Of a stretch of DNA of 64,000 bases, positions 43,850-55,384 are shown one piece after another. The DNA is from Puccinellia tenuiflora (taxonomy: Eukaryota > Streptophyta > Magnoliopsida > Poales > Poaceae): NCBI GenBank assembly GCA_012064385.1, contig QRDG01000520.1, positions 747,204 to 811,203 on the forward strand, written 5' to 3'. The notes below the pieces were generated by a model. The model worked only from the letters and a program-made list of their open reading frames with translations, searched no databases and was not told the DNA's origin. Each line of letters opens with the position of its first letter. Position 1 is the stretch's first letter. The translations under genes and the position numbers were made by a program.

Positions 43850-44067
43850 GCGCCTGAGATTTTCTTAAGTTCCAATCATCCGAGAAAAGTGAAATCGTAG
43901 TTTAGAGAAAGGTGTAGCTCATTAGACTTGCACTTTTCCACCTCAGTTGCACTTCAAAAAGTGCAAATCATTTCAGAAAAGTGCAACCGTGGATGCGAGT
44001 TGGACTTTTCTTTGAACTATAGTTGCACTTTTCTCAATTGATTGAGAAATAAGAAAATCTCAGCCGC
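43850..44067. mobile_element. Small inverted-repeat MITE (about 218 bp)
   Basis: Left arm GCGCCTGAGATTTTCTTA (43850-43867) pairs with right arm TAAGAAAATCTCAGCCGC (44050-44067), 16 of 18 positions. The interior has several AAAAGTGCAA/TTGCACTTTT repeats in both orientations. No ORF and no clear target duplication. Confidence 0.6.
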
Positions 44068-44665
44068 CTGAGATTTTAGCGAAAACATATTCATATATTT
44101 TAACTAGAGAAAAACATTGTGCGATTTTTTGAATGCATTTTTTGTAAGCGCCGTTTTCCATGTTTGGAACAAGAGTTCCTATGTGTAGTAGCTGTTTGTA
44201 TTCTCTCTTGATGGCACTTGAAAATTTGAACTTGATTTGGAAATTTGAACTTAACTTGCGTGTCTTGATCTAAATATTGCACATATATAAATGGACTCTT
44301 CCGTAAATTTCCTTTTCTTATCATAACATTGTTAATTCAGGTATGCGATGGGTAATTAATGTTTTATGCCTCTACTAATCGATTTAATTTACTATATATG
44401 TGTATATACTTTGTTGATCTAAACTTAAAGGTATGTGATGTCCAAGGTTAATTTAAATTAAGTGTATCATTTCACGCAATGTCTTTGGTCGCTAATTACG
44501 GCTAAAATAAAAAAAGATCTCTAGGATGACACACTAAGATAGGTTCCGATTGATTATTTTTATCGCGTGTGTTGTGGGTGACACACCTTCTACATTGATA
44601 TAGACTCTATTATGTAGCACACTGAGTTTGATCAGATACGTATGAAAGAACAAACGATGCCGAGA
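44068..44665. other. AT-rich spacer
   Basis: About 600 bp of AT-rich DNA with no domain-bearing ORF, LTR end or repeat that I can support. Confidence 0.4.
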
Positions 44666-45658
44666 TGTCGCCTAGAGGGGGGGAGGGTGAATAGGCGATT
44701 AAAACTTTTCCGGTTTAAGGCTTCATAATTGCGGTAAAACTAGGTGTTTAAATTAACAAGCCAACAATCTAATATACTAGGCTCACCTATGTGCACCAAT
44801 AACTTATGCTAAGCAAGGCAAGCAACAAGGTGATAGCAAGATATAAAACTTCAAGCACCAAGGCTATCACAATGTAAATTGCATAAGTAAAAAGCTCGGG
44901 TATAGAAATAACCGAGGCACGCGGAGATGAGGATGTATTCCCGAGTTCCTCATTGTTAAGGGAGTACGTCTCGTTGGAGGGGTGTGAGATTGCCACAAGA
45001 GGCCTACTCAAGATGCCACAAAGGCCTCACCCTATTCTCCAATGAACCGCACCCAAGGGTTTGGTTCACCTTCCACTATCGGAATCCTTCAAGGAGGAAT
45101 CCGGAGCCCTTTACACCGTTCTTGGGGCACACACCCACAACTCAATTGGGGGCTCCCAAATCTTGCCGAAGCTTCACAACTCGAAGGCTTCGCGGCACAC
45201 CAACCGTCTAGGGTACACAATGCACCCAAGAGGCACAAGCTCTTGGGAACACAATGCACCCAAGAGAAACAAGCTTCTCAACCTTCAACTTCCACGAATC
45301 TTCGTGGAGAGAGCAAACCGATGCAACTAATGTAAAAGGCAAGAACACACTAAGTGGTCAAATCCTTCTCTCCAAAATCCAACCAAAGCAACTAATGCTA
45401 TGGAGGGATTTAAGAGGACGAACAAACAGGAGAACCACAAAAGAACTCCAAGAACTAGATCCACTAGGTTCCCCTCACTTAGAGGAGAAGTTGATTGGTG
45501 GAAATGTAGATCTAGATCTCCTCTCTTGAAACCCTAAAGATGGGCAAGAATCATTAGAGGGATTGGCAGAGGGCAAGGTTTTCCAAGGTCAACAATGGTG
45601 CGAGAGAGAGTGAAAAACGTGCTGCAGAAAACCTGCTTTGATTTGGGGAAGAAGGGGG

Positions 45659-45669
45659 CCTTTTATAGG
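45659..45669 (-). promoter_or_regulatory. LTR TATA box in the Copia-like fragment
   Basis: Minus-strand CCTATAAAAGG followed by CCCCC and a leader. Confidence 0.45.
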
Positions 45670-45699
45670 TCCCCTCAAAAACTAGCCGTTGGAGGCCAC

Positions 45700-46025
45700 T
45701 CAGACCGGAGACTCCGGTGTAAGTGCACCGGAGACTCCGGCCTGAGCCGGAGATTCCGGCCTGCCTCCGGACAGCTTCCGGACTGGGCAACAGAGGCGCA
45801 CCACAATTGGGTCATCGGGGCAGACCGACGACTCCGGTCCAGTGGGGCCGGAGACTCCGGCCAGGCTGGAGACTCCGTACTATCTCCGGTGATGCTCCGG
45901 ACCCCTATCCTGTACCGCACCACAAAAAGATCACTGGGTGCCGAAAAAACACAGGACCGGAGACTCCGGGTCCTTTGGGCCGGAGACTCCGGTGTGACCG
46001 GAGACTCCGGACCATCTCCGGACTA
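45700..46025. repeat. Array of CCGGAGACTCCGG near-palindromes
   Basis: At least eight exact or near copies of GGAGACTCCGG spread over about 320 bp upstream (minus sense) of the LTR TATA box. Confidence 0.8.
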
Positions 46026-47319
46026 GATCCACAGAAAAACCTGAACTGCCCTAACTTTTGCAAACGAACTCTTTTTCGATAATCTTGGACTCGTTGGAAT
46101 CGACACAACGAGCACAACAAGATTATGCAGAGAAACATCATAGTCCAAAAGATATTGTAAAAACCAAAGGGGAAAGGATCAACCTCTATTTCGCAAACCG
46201 AAAATGAAATATCTTTTGCAAATAAAGTCCAAATGTCGTGAAACCAATTTCGTTGGAAAGAGGACGACAAATGCTACCCAACAAGAAGCAGAAAAAATGA
46301 AACCAAGCAATGGAGATTTTGCTGATAAATGGAAGAGTGAAACCTTCCGCACCGATGGATCGGCAAAATGTAACATCCCAAATTTTGGAATATTTTAAAA
46401 ATCACAAAAATTTGAAACTTTTATTAATAATTAAATAAAGTCTCCAAAAATCAAGAAAAGCTTTTATAGAATATTGTTTTGACATCTTCAAAGTTATATT
46501 TCAAATTAAATATTCCTTTATCTTCCAATCTCAACTTTAAAGTTTTAGAAATAAAATATTTAAATGGGTTTTCCAAATTGTACTTTCCACTTTGGATATT
46601 TGGTTTTCAAATAAATATTATGGGGATATTATAAACCCTAAATCATGCATGAAAATGAATTAAATGCTTTTTCAAGTTATATTTTTTATAAAATGTTTTA
46701 CCTTAAATTATTTTAATATGAAAATGAGTTTTCATTTGAATGATACTAGTCATCTTAATTCTTTGGTGTTTATTTAAATAATTTTGGGATAGTTATAAAC
46801 CCTTAATTTGAATTTCCCAAATAGCCATATAAGGCAAATTTGACCAAAAGGGTATTTTCATAATTTTGTTTTAACCAAAAATAGTTCCTAAATGTCAATT
46901 TTGAATATTTGGAATTTTACAAATTTATTTGACTTATTTTGGAGCTACAAATCAAAAATTATAATAGAAAACAGAAAAAGAAAAAGATAAAGAGAAGAAC
47001 AAAAAAAAACACTAACTGGGCCGAAGCCCAGCAACCCCACCAGCCCGACCGAACCGAGCATCCGCTCGTGGTCGTATTCCACCTCCAGCACGTAAGGAAC
47101 CTGTACGTTACATCAACCTGTGCCACTCACCTCTTCCCCTCCTCTTCCCATCAATTCAAGCGACGGTTCTCTTCGACTCCAACACGAAACTTGGTGCAAA
47201 TTCAATAGAGCTTCCATTCAGACAATTATTTCTCCACTTCATGTACTTAATTATCCAAACCCACTCGGTGAACTGAATGCCACTCGTTGGCATACACCAC
47301 CCGATCTCCCTCCTCAGGC

Positions 47320-47328
47320 CATATAAGT
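47320..47328 (+). promoter_or_regulatory. Putative LTR TATA box of element F
   Basis: CATATAAGT lies between a pyrimidine-rich stretch and a GC-rich leader, and is identical in the 3' LTR (about 53786). Confidence 0.4.
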
Positions 47329-49208
47329 ACAACCCGACCGCGTCACTTTGCGCCTCTTGGCTTCCTCCACCACTTTGCTAAACACATATTCTCGAGGGGA
47401 GCTCTGTATATCCCGTGGCATCGCCGTCTTACTTTGGATCTCGGCGAGTTCATTGGACTGTTACGTCGCGTACGGTGAAGCTTCCTTCGATTCCTTTTAC
47501 TAGAGTGCTGTGCTAATTCCCTTCTACCTATAGGACATGGCTATACCTCAAGGCTAAGTCTTTTCCCGCATCACCGCCGTCGCCGTCGCCATTTTCGAGC
47601 TTCGAAGGTTGTCTACGTTGTCTCGGACAATCGCAGGACCTCTATCCTTGTCTAATTCTCAACTTTTACTTTTGTATTTGGCAAACCATAGAGCTCGTGC
47701 TCGTCGCCGGAGCGCCACCGGAGCCGCTGCTTGGGAAGCCGTCGTCGCCGTCGTTTGAGACACCGTGAGCCACTGCTGCGGACTCCATCATCTTAGTCGT
47801 GAAGGGAAGAGCTTACTGGACATCTTCGTTGAGCCGGAGGACCGCGGGAACGCCACCAACATCCACGTCCGAGTCACCATCACCGTTCTCCGGTGAGCAC
47901 CGTCGCCGCCACGGAAGTTCCGTTCACGTCCGTACAATCAATCAACGGCTTAGATTAGATCCTACCAGCAAATCGGTACCGGAGAATCATAGAGCTCCAC
48001 TTGTCTTTGTTATAATAAAATTCGTCCAGTTTTTATTTAAAAAGACACTAGACTTGTCCAACTTCAAAAATTCATATCTTGAGCTCTGTGTATCCAAAAA
48101 TTACAAACTTTATATCAAAATGCTTGGAAAAATATATTCTATCCAGTGGGATGTTTTGCACATTTGCATCCTGCATTTTAAATTTTTTTACAGAAACATA
48201 AAATAAGGTATTATAGCCCTATGGCATATTTACTAAATTGCTAAACACTTTAAAAATGGGTTCGTAAGCATCATGCATATGCTACATAACAGAAAACTAA
48301 CTAGATGTATTATTATTAATATTGTTGTGTGTTAGATTGCATTTCATGCATTCATATATTTTTGTATTGCATTATTTGTGATTGTTGTATTGTTGTTTGT
48401 TTATATTATTTAGATTGAACGGAGTGCTCCAAGTTACGTTGAAAAGAGAGTGTGAGCAACGACAAGTTTTGCAAAGGCAAGTGATGCTCCTGCATAAATT
48501 ACCTATTATTTCTCCTATATGCATTTTAGTGTTTTATTTTATTAAAGCATGATAGGTGTTATTAGTATTGCTATGCTAGACCTGTGTAGTATTACTCCAA
48601 ATATTCCTAAGTGTCTAGTACCTATATGATACCTTAGTAGAAGTATTGAAATGCTATGCTATGTGTTTTGTTATGAAAAGCTAATTTCTACTAAGTTAAA
48701 CAACTACCTGGGTGGCAATTGATTTTGCTCTATTGGTGGTACAAAGTTGAGTGGCTGCTCAGGGCCATTTCCATGGTTATACCTGAGTATGTGCACTTGT
48801 GAACGGCCACCTAGGAACAAAGAGATTTAAGTCGCTCCAAGTTTAGATTGATTCCAGTGCAGCCACTTGGTACTATGGCTCTGCCTTGACTAAGTAAGTT
48901 CTAGGAACCTGATTCCGGCAGTTCTCAGCGGATGAATGTCTTGTATGGGTCTGCCTGACGAACAGAGGACTGGTTCCCAAAGGTCTCGTCTTCATCTTCA
49001 CCTTTCCTTTTCATTTCAAGAAGGTCAAGGACAGAATGGGGTGATGAAGTCTTGTGGTGAAAGTGCACAACCTCTCGAGAGTGTCAAAACTATGATCATA
49101 GCCGTGTCCCCGGTTACAGACAATTCTGAGCAGCTAAACAAGGATGTCAACTGAAGATCTCATCATTCCAATTTCTCAAGTAAAACTTTGAAGGGTGAAC
49201 AAGGGTAG

Positions 49209-49360
49209 AAAGGACACCCAGTGTATAAGGACTTGTCCCGCAAAGACACCGGATATGCTGGGATTGTCTCATAGGTCCAATTGGAAAGGACACCGAGTGT
49301 ATCAGGACTTGTCCCGCAAGGACACCGGATATGCTAGGATTGTCTCATTTTCTAGTTGGA
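49209..49360. repeat. Tandem duplication, 2 x 76 bp, in LTR F
   Basis: AAAGGACACC...GTGTAT and GGACTTGTCCCGCAA, GACACCGGATATGCT occur twice, starting at 49209 and 49285. Confidence 0.8.
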
Positions 49361-49845
49361 GAAAGAAAATGATTTGAAAGGACAGGACAAAATTTTCTTT
49401 ACGCAAAATAGCCTTCAACTCCACCAGCCAAATATGCATATAGATATTAGGAGTTTGCCCTTATGAGTCCACAAGTATCACTTGCCAGATCCATTCTAAT
49501 GGTTCTGACCAATTTTTGGCTGTAACCTACGTATTGCAGGTTTTCTGACGACGAGTAAGGAAAAGAATAAGGGTTTCGAGTCTGCAACCAACTTGTTTGC
49601 CTGTGGCACATGAAGATGATGAGGCTCCATGCTATTTTAAGTTTTCTGCTACTGAACTTTGTAACATGCTAGCCTTTGGCTATGTAACTTGTAATGTTTT
49701 ATTCTTCTGGATCATCGATGTAATAGATACTTGACGCAATTGCATGATATTACATCTTGAACTGTGGTGCTAGCTCTTCGATCCAGGGACTAGCACAATA
49801 ACATAGGGATCTTGGCCAATTTTAAAAAGGCAAGGTCGCTACAAA

Positions 49846-49857
49846 TGGTATCAGAGC
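49846..49857 (+). other. Primer binding site of element F
   Basis: TGGTATCAGAGC, 2 nt after the LTR end. Initiator Met-tRNA type. Confidence 0.9.
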
Positions 49858-50046
49858 ACTGTGTTGCCTGTAGGTTCGTAACCCTGGGATTAGATTAGAA
49901 ATAAGAAAGACCATAGGCATAACGTTATTTTCTATTCATCCAAAAACTTTCCTAATATCCTTCTTGTAACCTACTCATCTAATTTCTATCTAAGTTATCT
50001 TATCTTATTTATAGATGACCATAACTTAGAAATGTTTCCATAGACG

Positions 50047-50223
50047 TTGAAGATCAACATGACAATTATGAGAAGCCATCAAGTGCCTTGATCGAAGACT
50101 TCAAATTTTGACTTCACAACACCCAGAAGCACCTCGACGAACTCAAAGAAATAGAAGAGAATCTTGAAGCACTGAAGGAAGGGAGACTAGATCACCATTT
50201 TACCCGAATAACGTTATCGTAAT
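50047..50223 (+). pseudogene. Small coding remnant upstream of the zinc-knuckle ORF
   Basis: Open segment with one TGA. The part after the stop, HLDELKEIEENLEALKEGR, is charged and helical, like a coiled coil. It may be the N-terminal exon or a decayed piece of the protein encoded at 50487-51725. No domain is recognised. Confidence 0.35.
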
Positions 50224-50486
50224 ATTGTATTGACTTACCAAATTGTGGTATGGCAGTACTGGCGTGTCTATTTTGAAAAACCTTTGTTGTGTTTATTTGC
50301 TATCCAAACTGTAATTTCAAAAATTAAGTAGGAGAAGTTGTTTTTATCTCTATTGGTTGATTTACAGTTGTTTGATGCTTGCTAGATGTTGTGTGTAAGA
50401 TGAATTGTCTTGATCTATTGTGTATGGGTATTAATACTTCTCTTAGTATCTATCCATCTTCACTCATCTCTGCTAAACCAAACCAG

Positions 50487-51725
50487 ATGTCTCACCCACA
50501 TACCAACTACGAAGAAAATGATAGCCACCTCAAGATGCACTATGCAATTCAGTTGCTGGTAGCAGCCCAGACTCAGATGACTCAAGTGATGAAAGAAAGT
50601 CAAGCCAACAACCCCAATAATGAGTTACCCACAAGAATGCAGCAGATGTTAGATAATCAGACTCAATTAGTGAAGTTGATGACTCAGTATATGGCAAGAA
50701 ATAAAAACAACCTACCGCAGATGGAAGATGGCCACACAGAGGTCAAGGAGAATATTCTGACAGGACCTCGAGCATGTAAAATATGTGGAGAAATAGGACA
50801 CCAATCCAAAGAGTGTCATGATGAGTGGCCCCATTATGATGCAAACTATATAGATGAAGGATATGCCATAACCCAGGTTACCTGCTTTTTGTGTGACGGA
50901 ACAAACCACATTCCAATTCATTGTCAACTCTATCCCATGGTGCAAGAGATCAGTCAACAGGTCAAAGGGGGAATGCATCGAATTCTCAAGAGGTCTTTGG
51001 AAGTACAAGAAGAGAAGAAGGTTGGTGATGGGATCAAGCCAAAACAGTATCATAAGGGACTTATTATTCATGAAAAGATGGAGGGTGAAGCTAAAATCAG
51101 TACTCATCCTAACTCATCTAAAGTCACCACCAAGTGTTGTTATTCTTGTGAAGAGGAAGGTCATTTTTCTCGAGATTGCCCCTTTAAGCGAACAACAAGG
51201 TTCCCAACCGTTGAGGTAGATTATGATGAGGAAGATTACAAAGATCTGTTCTCTAGAGAAAGTCCAAAGAAGAAGAAGAAGGACCTTAGTCACATACAAT
51301 GTTATAAGTGTAAGAAGATGGGACACTATTCCAGCGACTGCCTCAAATGGAAGACTAGAGAAGAGGGTAAGTTAAATTCTCTCAAGAAGGGACTTGTGAA
51401 CCATTGCAGTACTGATAATGACCACCATCATTATGGTATCAACCTTAGTGGTGGATTCAAAGCAAGCAATGGAGGATTCAATGTTAGGGTACACAATGGA
51501 CACAAGCATGAGAACCACCCCAACAATTTCCACAAGAAAGACACCAGCCAAGTGAGGTGTTTTAATTGCAAGAAGATGGGTCATTATGAAAGAGAATGCA
51601 CAGAAGAGCCCCGAGATATGACAACAGTATTTTGCCATCGCTGCAGAGAGACAGGACACTTCACTGATGATTCCCAAGTCGGAAGAAACATCGTGTCAAT
51701 GCCTTGCTCGACTAATTTTCATTAG
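50487..51725 (+). CDS. Multi-CCHC zinc-knuckle protein of element F
   Basis: 412 codons from the ATG of MSHPHTNYEEND; the frame opens 36 codons earlier without a clearly better start. The N-terminal third is Gln/Asn/Met-rich and helical. CCHC knuckles (CX2CX4HX4C), with residues counted from 50379: 133-146 CKICGEIGHQSKEC, 169-182 CFLCDGTNHIPIHC, 254-267 CYSCEEEGHFSRDC, 308-321 CYKCKKMGHYSSDC, 394-407 CFNCKKMGHYEREC, and 419-432 CHRCRETGHFTDDS, where the last Cys is lost. Linkers include a run of five Lys. Such knuckles bind single-stranded nucleic acid. Gypsy gag normally has one or two, and the capsid fold is not visible here, so this is either an altered gag or a captured host-like nucleic-acid-binding protein. 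Confidence 0.75.
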   Translation: MSHPHTNYEENDSHLKMHYAIQLLVAAQTQMTQVMKESQANNPNNELPTRMQQMLDNQTQLVKLMTQYMARNKNNLPQMEDGHTEVKENILTGPRACKICGEIGHQSKECHDEWPHYDANYIDEGYAITQVTCFLCDGTNHIPIHCQLYPMVQEISQQVKGGMHRILKRSLEVQEEKKVGDGIKPKQYHKGLIIHEKMEGEAKISTHPNSSKVTTKCCYSCEEEGHFSRDCPFKRTTRFPTVEVDYDEEDYKDLFSRESPKKKKKDLSHIQCYKCKKMGHYSSDCLKWKTREEGKLNSLKKGLVNHCSTDNDHHHYGINLSGGFKASNGGFNVRVHNGHKHENHPNNFHKKDTSQVRCFNCKKMGHYERECTEEPRDMTTVFCHRCRETGHFTDDSQVGRNIVSMPCSTNFH

Positions 51726-52817
51726 ATTATGTATGAGGAAATGAGCACTATGATGAAAGAGTGGTGTAATGTCGATGTAATAACAATAATTTGTGGGGAT
51801 GAGTGAAACTTGTATCGACTATCTTATGCCAAAACTTAAACAAAGCAATAGCTATTGCTGTGAAGCCTGCTCGTCATATCAGGGATGAAGACATGACACT
51901 GAAAATGGACAAGCTAAGACGACGTGGAAGACATGTTTTCCAAGGAGAAGAATCACAAAACAAGCTTTAGCTTGTGTGCTAACGTGTGTAGGAGCTTACG
52001 CAACTGAATAGTTTTAAAGGAGCGATAGTTTAGTTCATGTTGTCTTGCAGATGGGAAACTTTCTGTTAGACAAGTGAGGATGCCAGAGAGATAGTTTACG
52101 TGATTTACCTATCTACATATTGAGGAAATGATACGGGTGCAGGATGGACTGATCACCATTCCTACTACTCATGTTATTCCCCTCACTATTTGGATTGGTA
52201 AATCTGAGTGACATACCTATAAGAGAGACGACGTGGATAAGCGTAAACCAACAGAATATTATAACCCTATGTGAGGCAAATGTTGCCGGAAACGTAAAAT
52301 ATACTATGAGGATAAATCTCAGCTCTCGTGAAGAAAAAGAGATCCAACAATGAAAGTTTTGACCTACCATGAGAGTTTCGTTAGAATTGACGCAATGTTT
52401 ACACTGAAGGATGTCAACCTAGAGAAGACGAAAATTGCCGAAGACATCACATGGATGGAAGACATAATATTTCAAGCCATCTTGAAGAGACATCCACCTA
52501 TTGGAAATGAAGCTTACACTATATGGATTTCAAAGTATCAACCAAGGATGAAAAGAATCACCAAATGCTTAAGAAGAGCTGGTACATGCTATATATATGG
52601 AATAAGGATGATGAAGCAAAACTCAAAGAGTCGAAGATAAAAGTTGACCCAACAAGGACTCATGAACCGCCCGATGTGTGCCCTGTTTGTAGTCAAGAAT
52701 TCAAGACTGCCTACAAAAGTTTCTTTTAAGGATGGTAGCCCACCAAGTTGTCTAAAACCCGGAGATCCTAAACCCATCTTTCTTTCTAGCCTCTCCGAAT
52801 CTCGGGGACGAGATTCC
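51726..52817 (+). pseudogene. Decayed coding region downstream of the zinc-knuckle ORF
   Basis: Two overlapping frames hold remnants: 52350-52640 (HESFVRIDAMFTLKDVN, ITWMEDIIFQAILKRHPP) and 52523-52729 (MLKKSWYMLYIWNKDDEAK, VCPVCSQEFKTAYKSFF). Upstream, pieces such as RDDVDKRKPTEYYNP lie between stops. No RT, RNase H or integrase motif is seen. It reads as an unknown non-pol protein in decay, shifted by at least one frame. Confidence 0.45.
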
Positions 52818-52833
52818 TTTTAAGGGTGGTAGG
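52818..52833 (+). other. Polypurine tract of element F
   Basis: TTTTAAGGGTGGTAGG before TTGTAACATCCC. CTCGGGGACGAGATTCC precedes it. Confidence 0.7.
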
Positions 52834-52834
52834 T

Positions 52835-55051
52835 TGTAACATCCCAAATTTTGGAATATTTTAAAAATCATAAAATTTTGAAACTTTTATTAATAATTAA
52901 ATAAAGTCTCCAAAAATCAAGAAAAGCTTTTATAGAATATTGTTTTGACATCTTCAAAGTTATATTTCAAATTAAATATTCCTTTATCTTCCAATCTCAA
53001 CTTTAAAGTTTTAGAAATAAAATATTTAAATGGGTTTTCCAAATTGTACTTTCCACTTTGGATATTTGGTTTTCAAATAAATATTATGGGGATATTATAA
53101 ACCCTAAATCATGTATGAAAATGAATTAAATGCTTTTTCAAGTTATAATTTTTATAAAATGTTTTACCTTAAATTATTTTAATATGAAAATGAGTTATCA
53201 TTTGAATGATACTAGTCATCTTAATTCTTTGGTGTTTATTTAAATAATTTTGGGATAGTTATAAACCCTTAATTTGAATTTCCCAAATAGCCATATAAGG
53301 CAAATTTGACCAAAAGGGTATTTTGATAATTTTGTTTTAACCAAAAATAGTTCCTAAATGTCTATTTTGAATATTTGGAATTTTACAAATTTATTTGACT
53401 TATTTTGGAGCTACAAATCAAAAATTATAAAAGAAAACAGAAAAAGAAAAAGATAAAGAGAAGAACAAAAAAAAACACTAACTGGGCCGAAGCCCAGCAA
53501 CCCCACCAGCCCGACCGAACCGAGCATCCGCTCGTGGTCGTCTTCCACCTCCAGCACGTAAGGAACCTGTACGTTACATCAACCTGTGCCACTCACCTCT
53601 TCCCCTCCTCTTCCCATCAATTCAAGTGACGGTTCTCTTCGACTCCAACACGAAACTTGGTGCAAATTCAATAGAGCTTCCATTCAGACAATTATTTCTC
53701 CACTTCATGTACTTAATTATCCAAACCCACTCGGTGAACCGAATGCCACTCGTTGGCATACACCACCCGATCTCCCTCCTCAGGCCATATAAGTACAACC
53801 CGACCGCGTCACTTTGCGCCTCTTGGCTTCCTCCACCACTTTGCTAAACACATATTCTCGAGGGGAGCTCTGTATATCCCGTGGCATCGCCGTCTTACTT
53901 TGGATCTCGGCGAGTTCATTGGACTGTTACGTCGCGTACGGTGAAGCTTCCTTCGATTCCTTTTACTAGAGTGCTGTGCTAATTCCCTTCTACCTATAGG
54001 ACATGGCTATACCTCAAGGCTAAGTCTTTTCCCGCATCACCGCCGTCGCCGTCGCCATTTTCGAGCTTCGAAGGTTGTCTACGTTGTCTCGGACAATCGC
54101 AGGACCTCTATCCTTGTCTATTCAACTCTCCTCAAAATTCTGCATCCGCCTAAACTTTTACTTTTGTATTTGGCAAACCATAGAGCTCGTGCTCGTCGCC
54201 GGAGCGCCACCGGAGCTGCTGCTTGGGAAGCCGTCGTCGCCGTCGTTTGAGACACCGTGAGCCACTGCTGCGGACTCCATCATCTTAGTCATGAAGGGAG
54301 GAGCTTACTGGACATCTTCGTTGAGCCGGAGGACCGCGGGAACGCCACCAACATCCACGTCCGAGTCACCATCGCCGTTCTCCGGTGAGCACCGTCGCCG
54401 CCACGGAAGTTCCGTTCACGTCCGTACAATCAATCAACGACTTAGATTAGATCCTACCAGCAAATCGGTACCGGAGAATCATAGAGCTCCACTTGTCTTT
54501 GTTATAATAAAATTCGTCCAGTTTTTTTTTAAAAAGACACTAGACTTGTCCAACTTCAAAAATTCATATCTTGAGCTCTGTGGATCCAAAAATTACAAAC
54601 TTTATATCAAAATGCTTGGAAAAATATATTCTATCCAATGGGATGTTTTGCACCTTTGCATCCTACATTTTAAATGTTTTTACAGAAACATAAAATAAGG
54701 TATTATAGCCCTATGGCATATTTACTAAATTGCTAAACACTTTAAAAATGTGTTCGTAAGCATCATGCATATGCTACATAACAGAAAACTAACTAGATGT
54801 ATTATTATTAATATTGTTGTGTGTTAGATTGCATTTCATGCATTCATATATTTTTGTATTGTATTATTTGTGATTGTTGTATTGTTGTTTGTTTATATTA
54901 TTTAGATTGAACGGAGTGCTCCAAGTTATGTTGAAAAGAGAGTGTGAGCAATGACAAGTTTTGCAAAGGCAAGTGATGCCCCTGCATAAATTACCTATTA
55001 TTTCTCCTATATGCATTTTAGTGTTTTATTTTAGTAAAGTATGATAGGTAT
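52835..55051 (+). repeat. 3' LTR of element F (first 2,217 bp)
   Basis: Colinear with 46369-48565. A small insertion/replacement near 54119-54150 (ACTCTCCTCAAAATTCTGCA) distinguishes it. It is cut at 55051/55052 by the LTR of element H; the remainder is right of the window. Confidence 0.88.
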
Positions 55052-55373
55052 TGTCGGAGAACTGTCCCAGGAACTTGGTGTGTCTCACAAGGATCGATTA
55101 AGGGGCTGAACACGGAATCAAACAACCCTAAACGTGCCTCGGCGACGATGCTCGTCGAGCTCGCTGCGGGACATCACTGCAGAGATGAACGCACGGTATT
55201 ACCCAGGTTCAGGGCCCTCTAGGAGAGGTAAAACCCCTACTTCCTGGCTTGGATGTATTGCACATGCTTGGAGAGGTTCCAGTACAAAGGGAGCTTGGCG
55301 AGCTCAAGGTGGCTAACAATGGCTAACCCTAGAACTCAGAACTTCCAACCCTTTGCCCGAACGTGCTCCCCCT

Positions 55374-55384
55374 CCTTTTATAGG
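55374..55384 (-). promoter_or_regulatory. LTR TATA box, element H
   Basis: Minus-strand CCTATAAAAGG followed by AGGGGGAGCACG. Confidence 0.6.

Larger units (their letters stand above)
44666..46368 (-). repeat. Copia-like LTR fragment, minus strand
   Basis: Begins TGTCGCCTAGAGGGGGG on the plus strand, which would be the ...CA end of a minus-oriented LTR, a pattern I associate with grass Copia LTRs. A minus-strand TATA (45659-45669) supports the direction. It carries many copies of CCGGAGACTCCGG between 45700 and 46025. No primer site or coding domain adjoins it. The other end is cut by element F at 46369. Confidence 0.5.
46369..49843 (+). repeat. 5' LTR of element F (3,475 bp)
   Basis: TGTAACATCCCAAATTTTGG to GGTCGCTACA. 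It has a TATA-like CATATAAGT at 47320-47328 and an internal 76-bp duplication (49209-49360, AAAGGACACC units). The blocks CTCTCGAGAG (49076) and GCCGTGTCCCCGGTTACAGACA (49101) are shared with solo LTR D. Confidence 0.88.
46369..55051 (+). mobile_element. Element F: LTR retrotransposon without pol, carrying a multi-zinc-knuckle ORF
   Basis: 5' LTR 46369-49843, primer site 49846-49857, internal 49858-52834, polypurine tract, 3' LTR from 52835, cut at 55051 by element H. Over the shared 2.2 kb the two LTRs differ by about 30 substitutions by eye (near 1.4%) plus one indel near 54119, so insertion is fairly recent. No protease, RT, RNase H or integrase motif is found internally. The conserved CTCGGGGACGAGATTCC before the polypurine tract links it to Gypsy elements. 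Five bases before it are CAAAA; the matching copy would lie right of the window. Confidence 0.85.
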
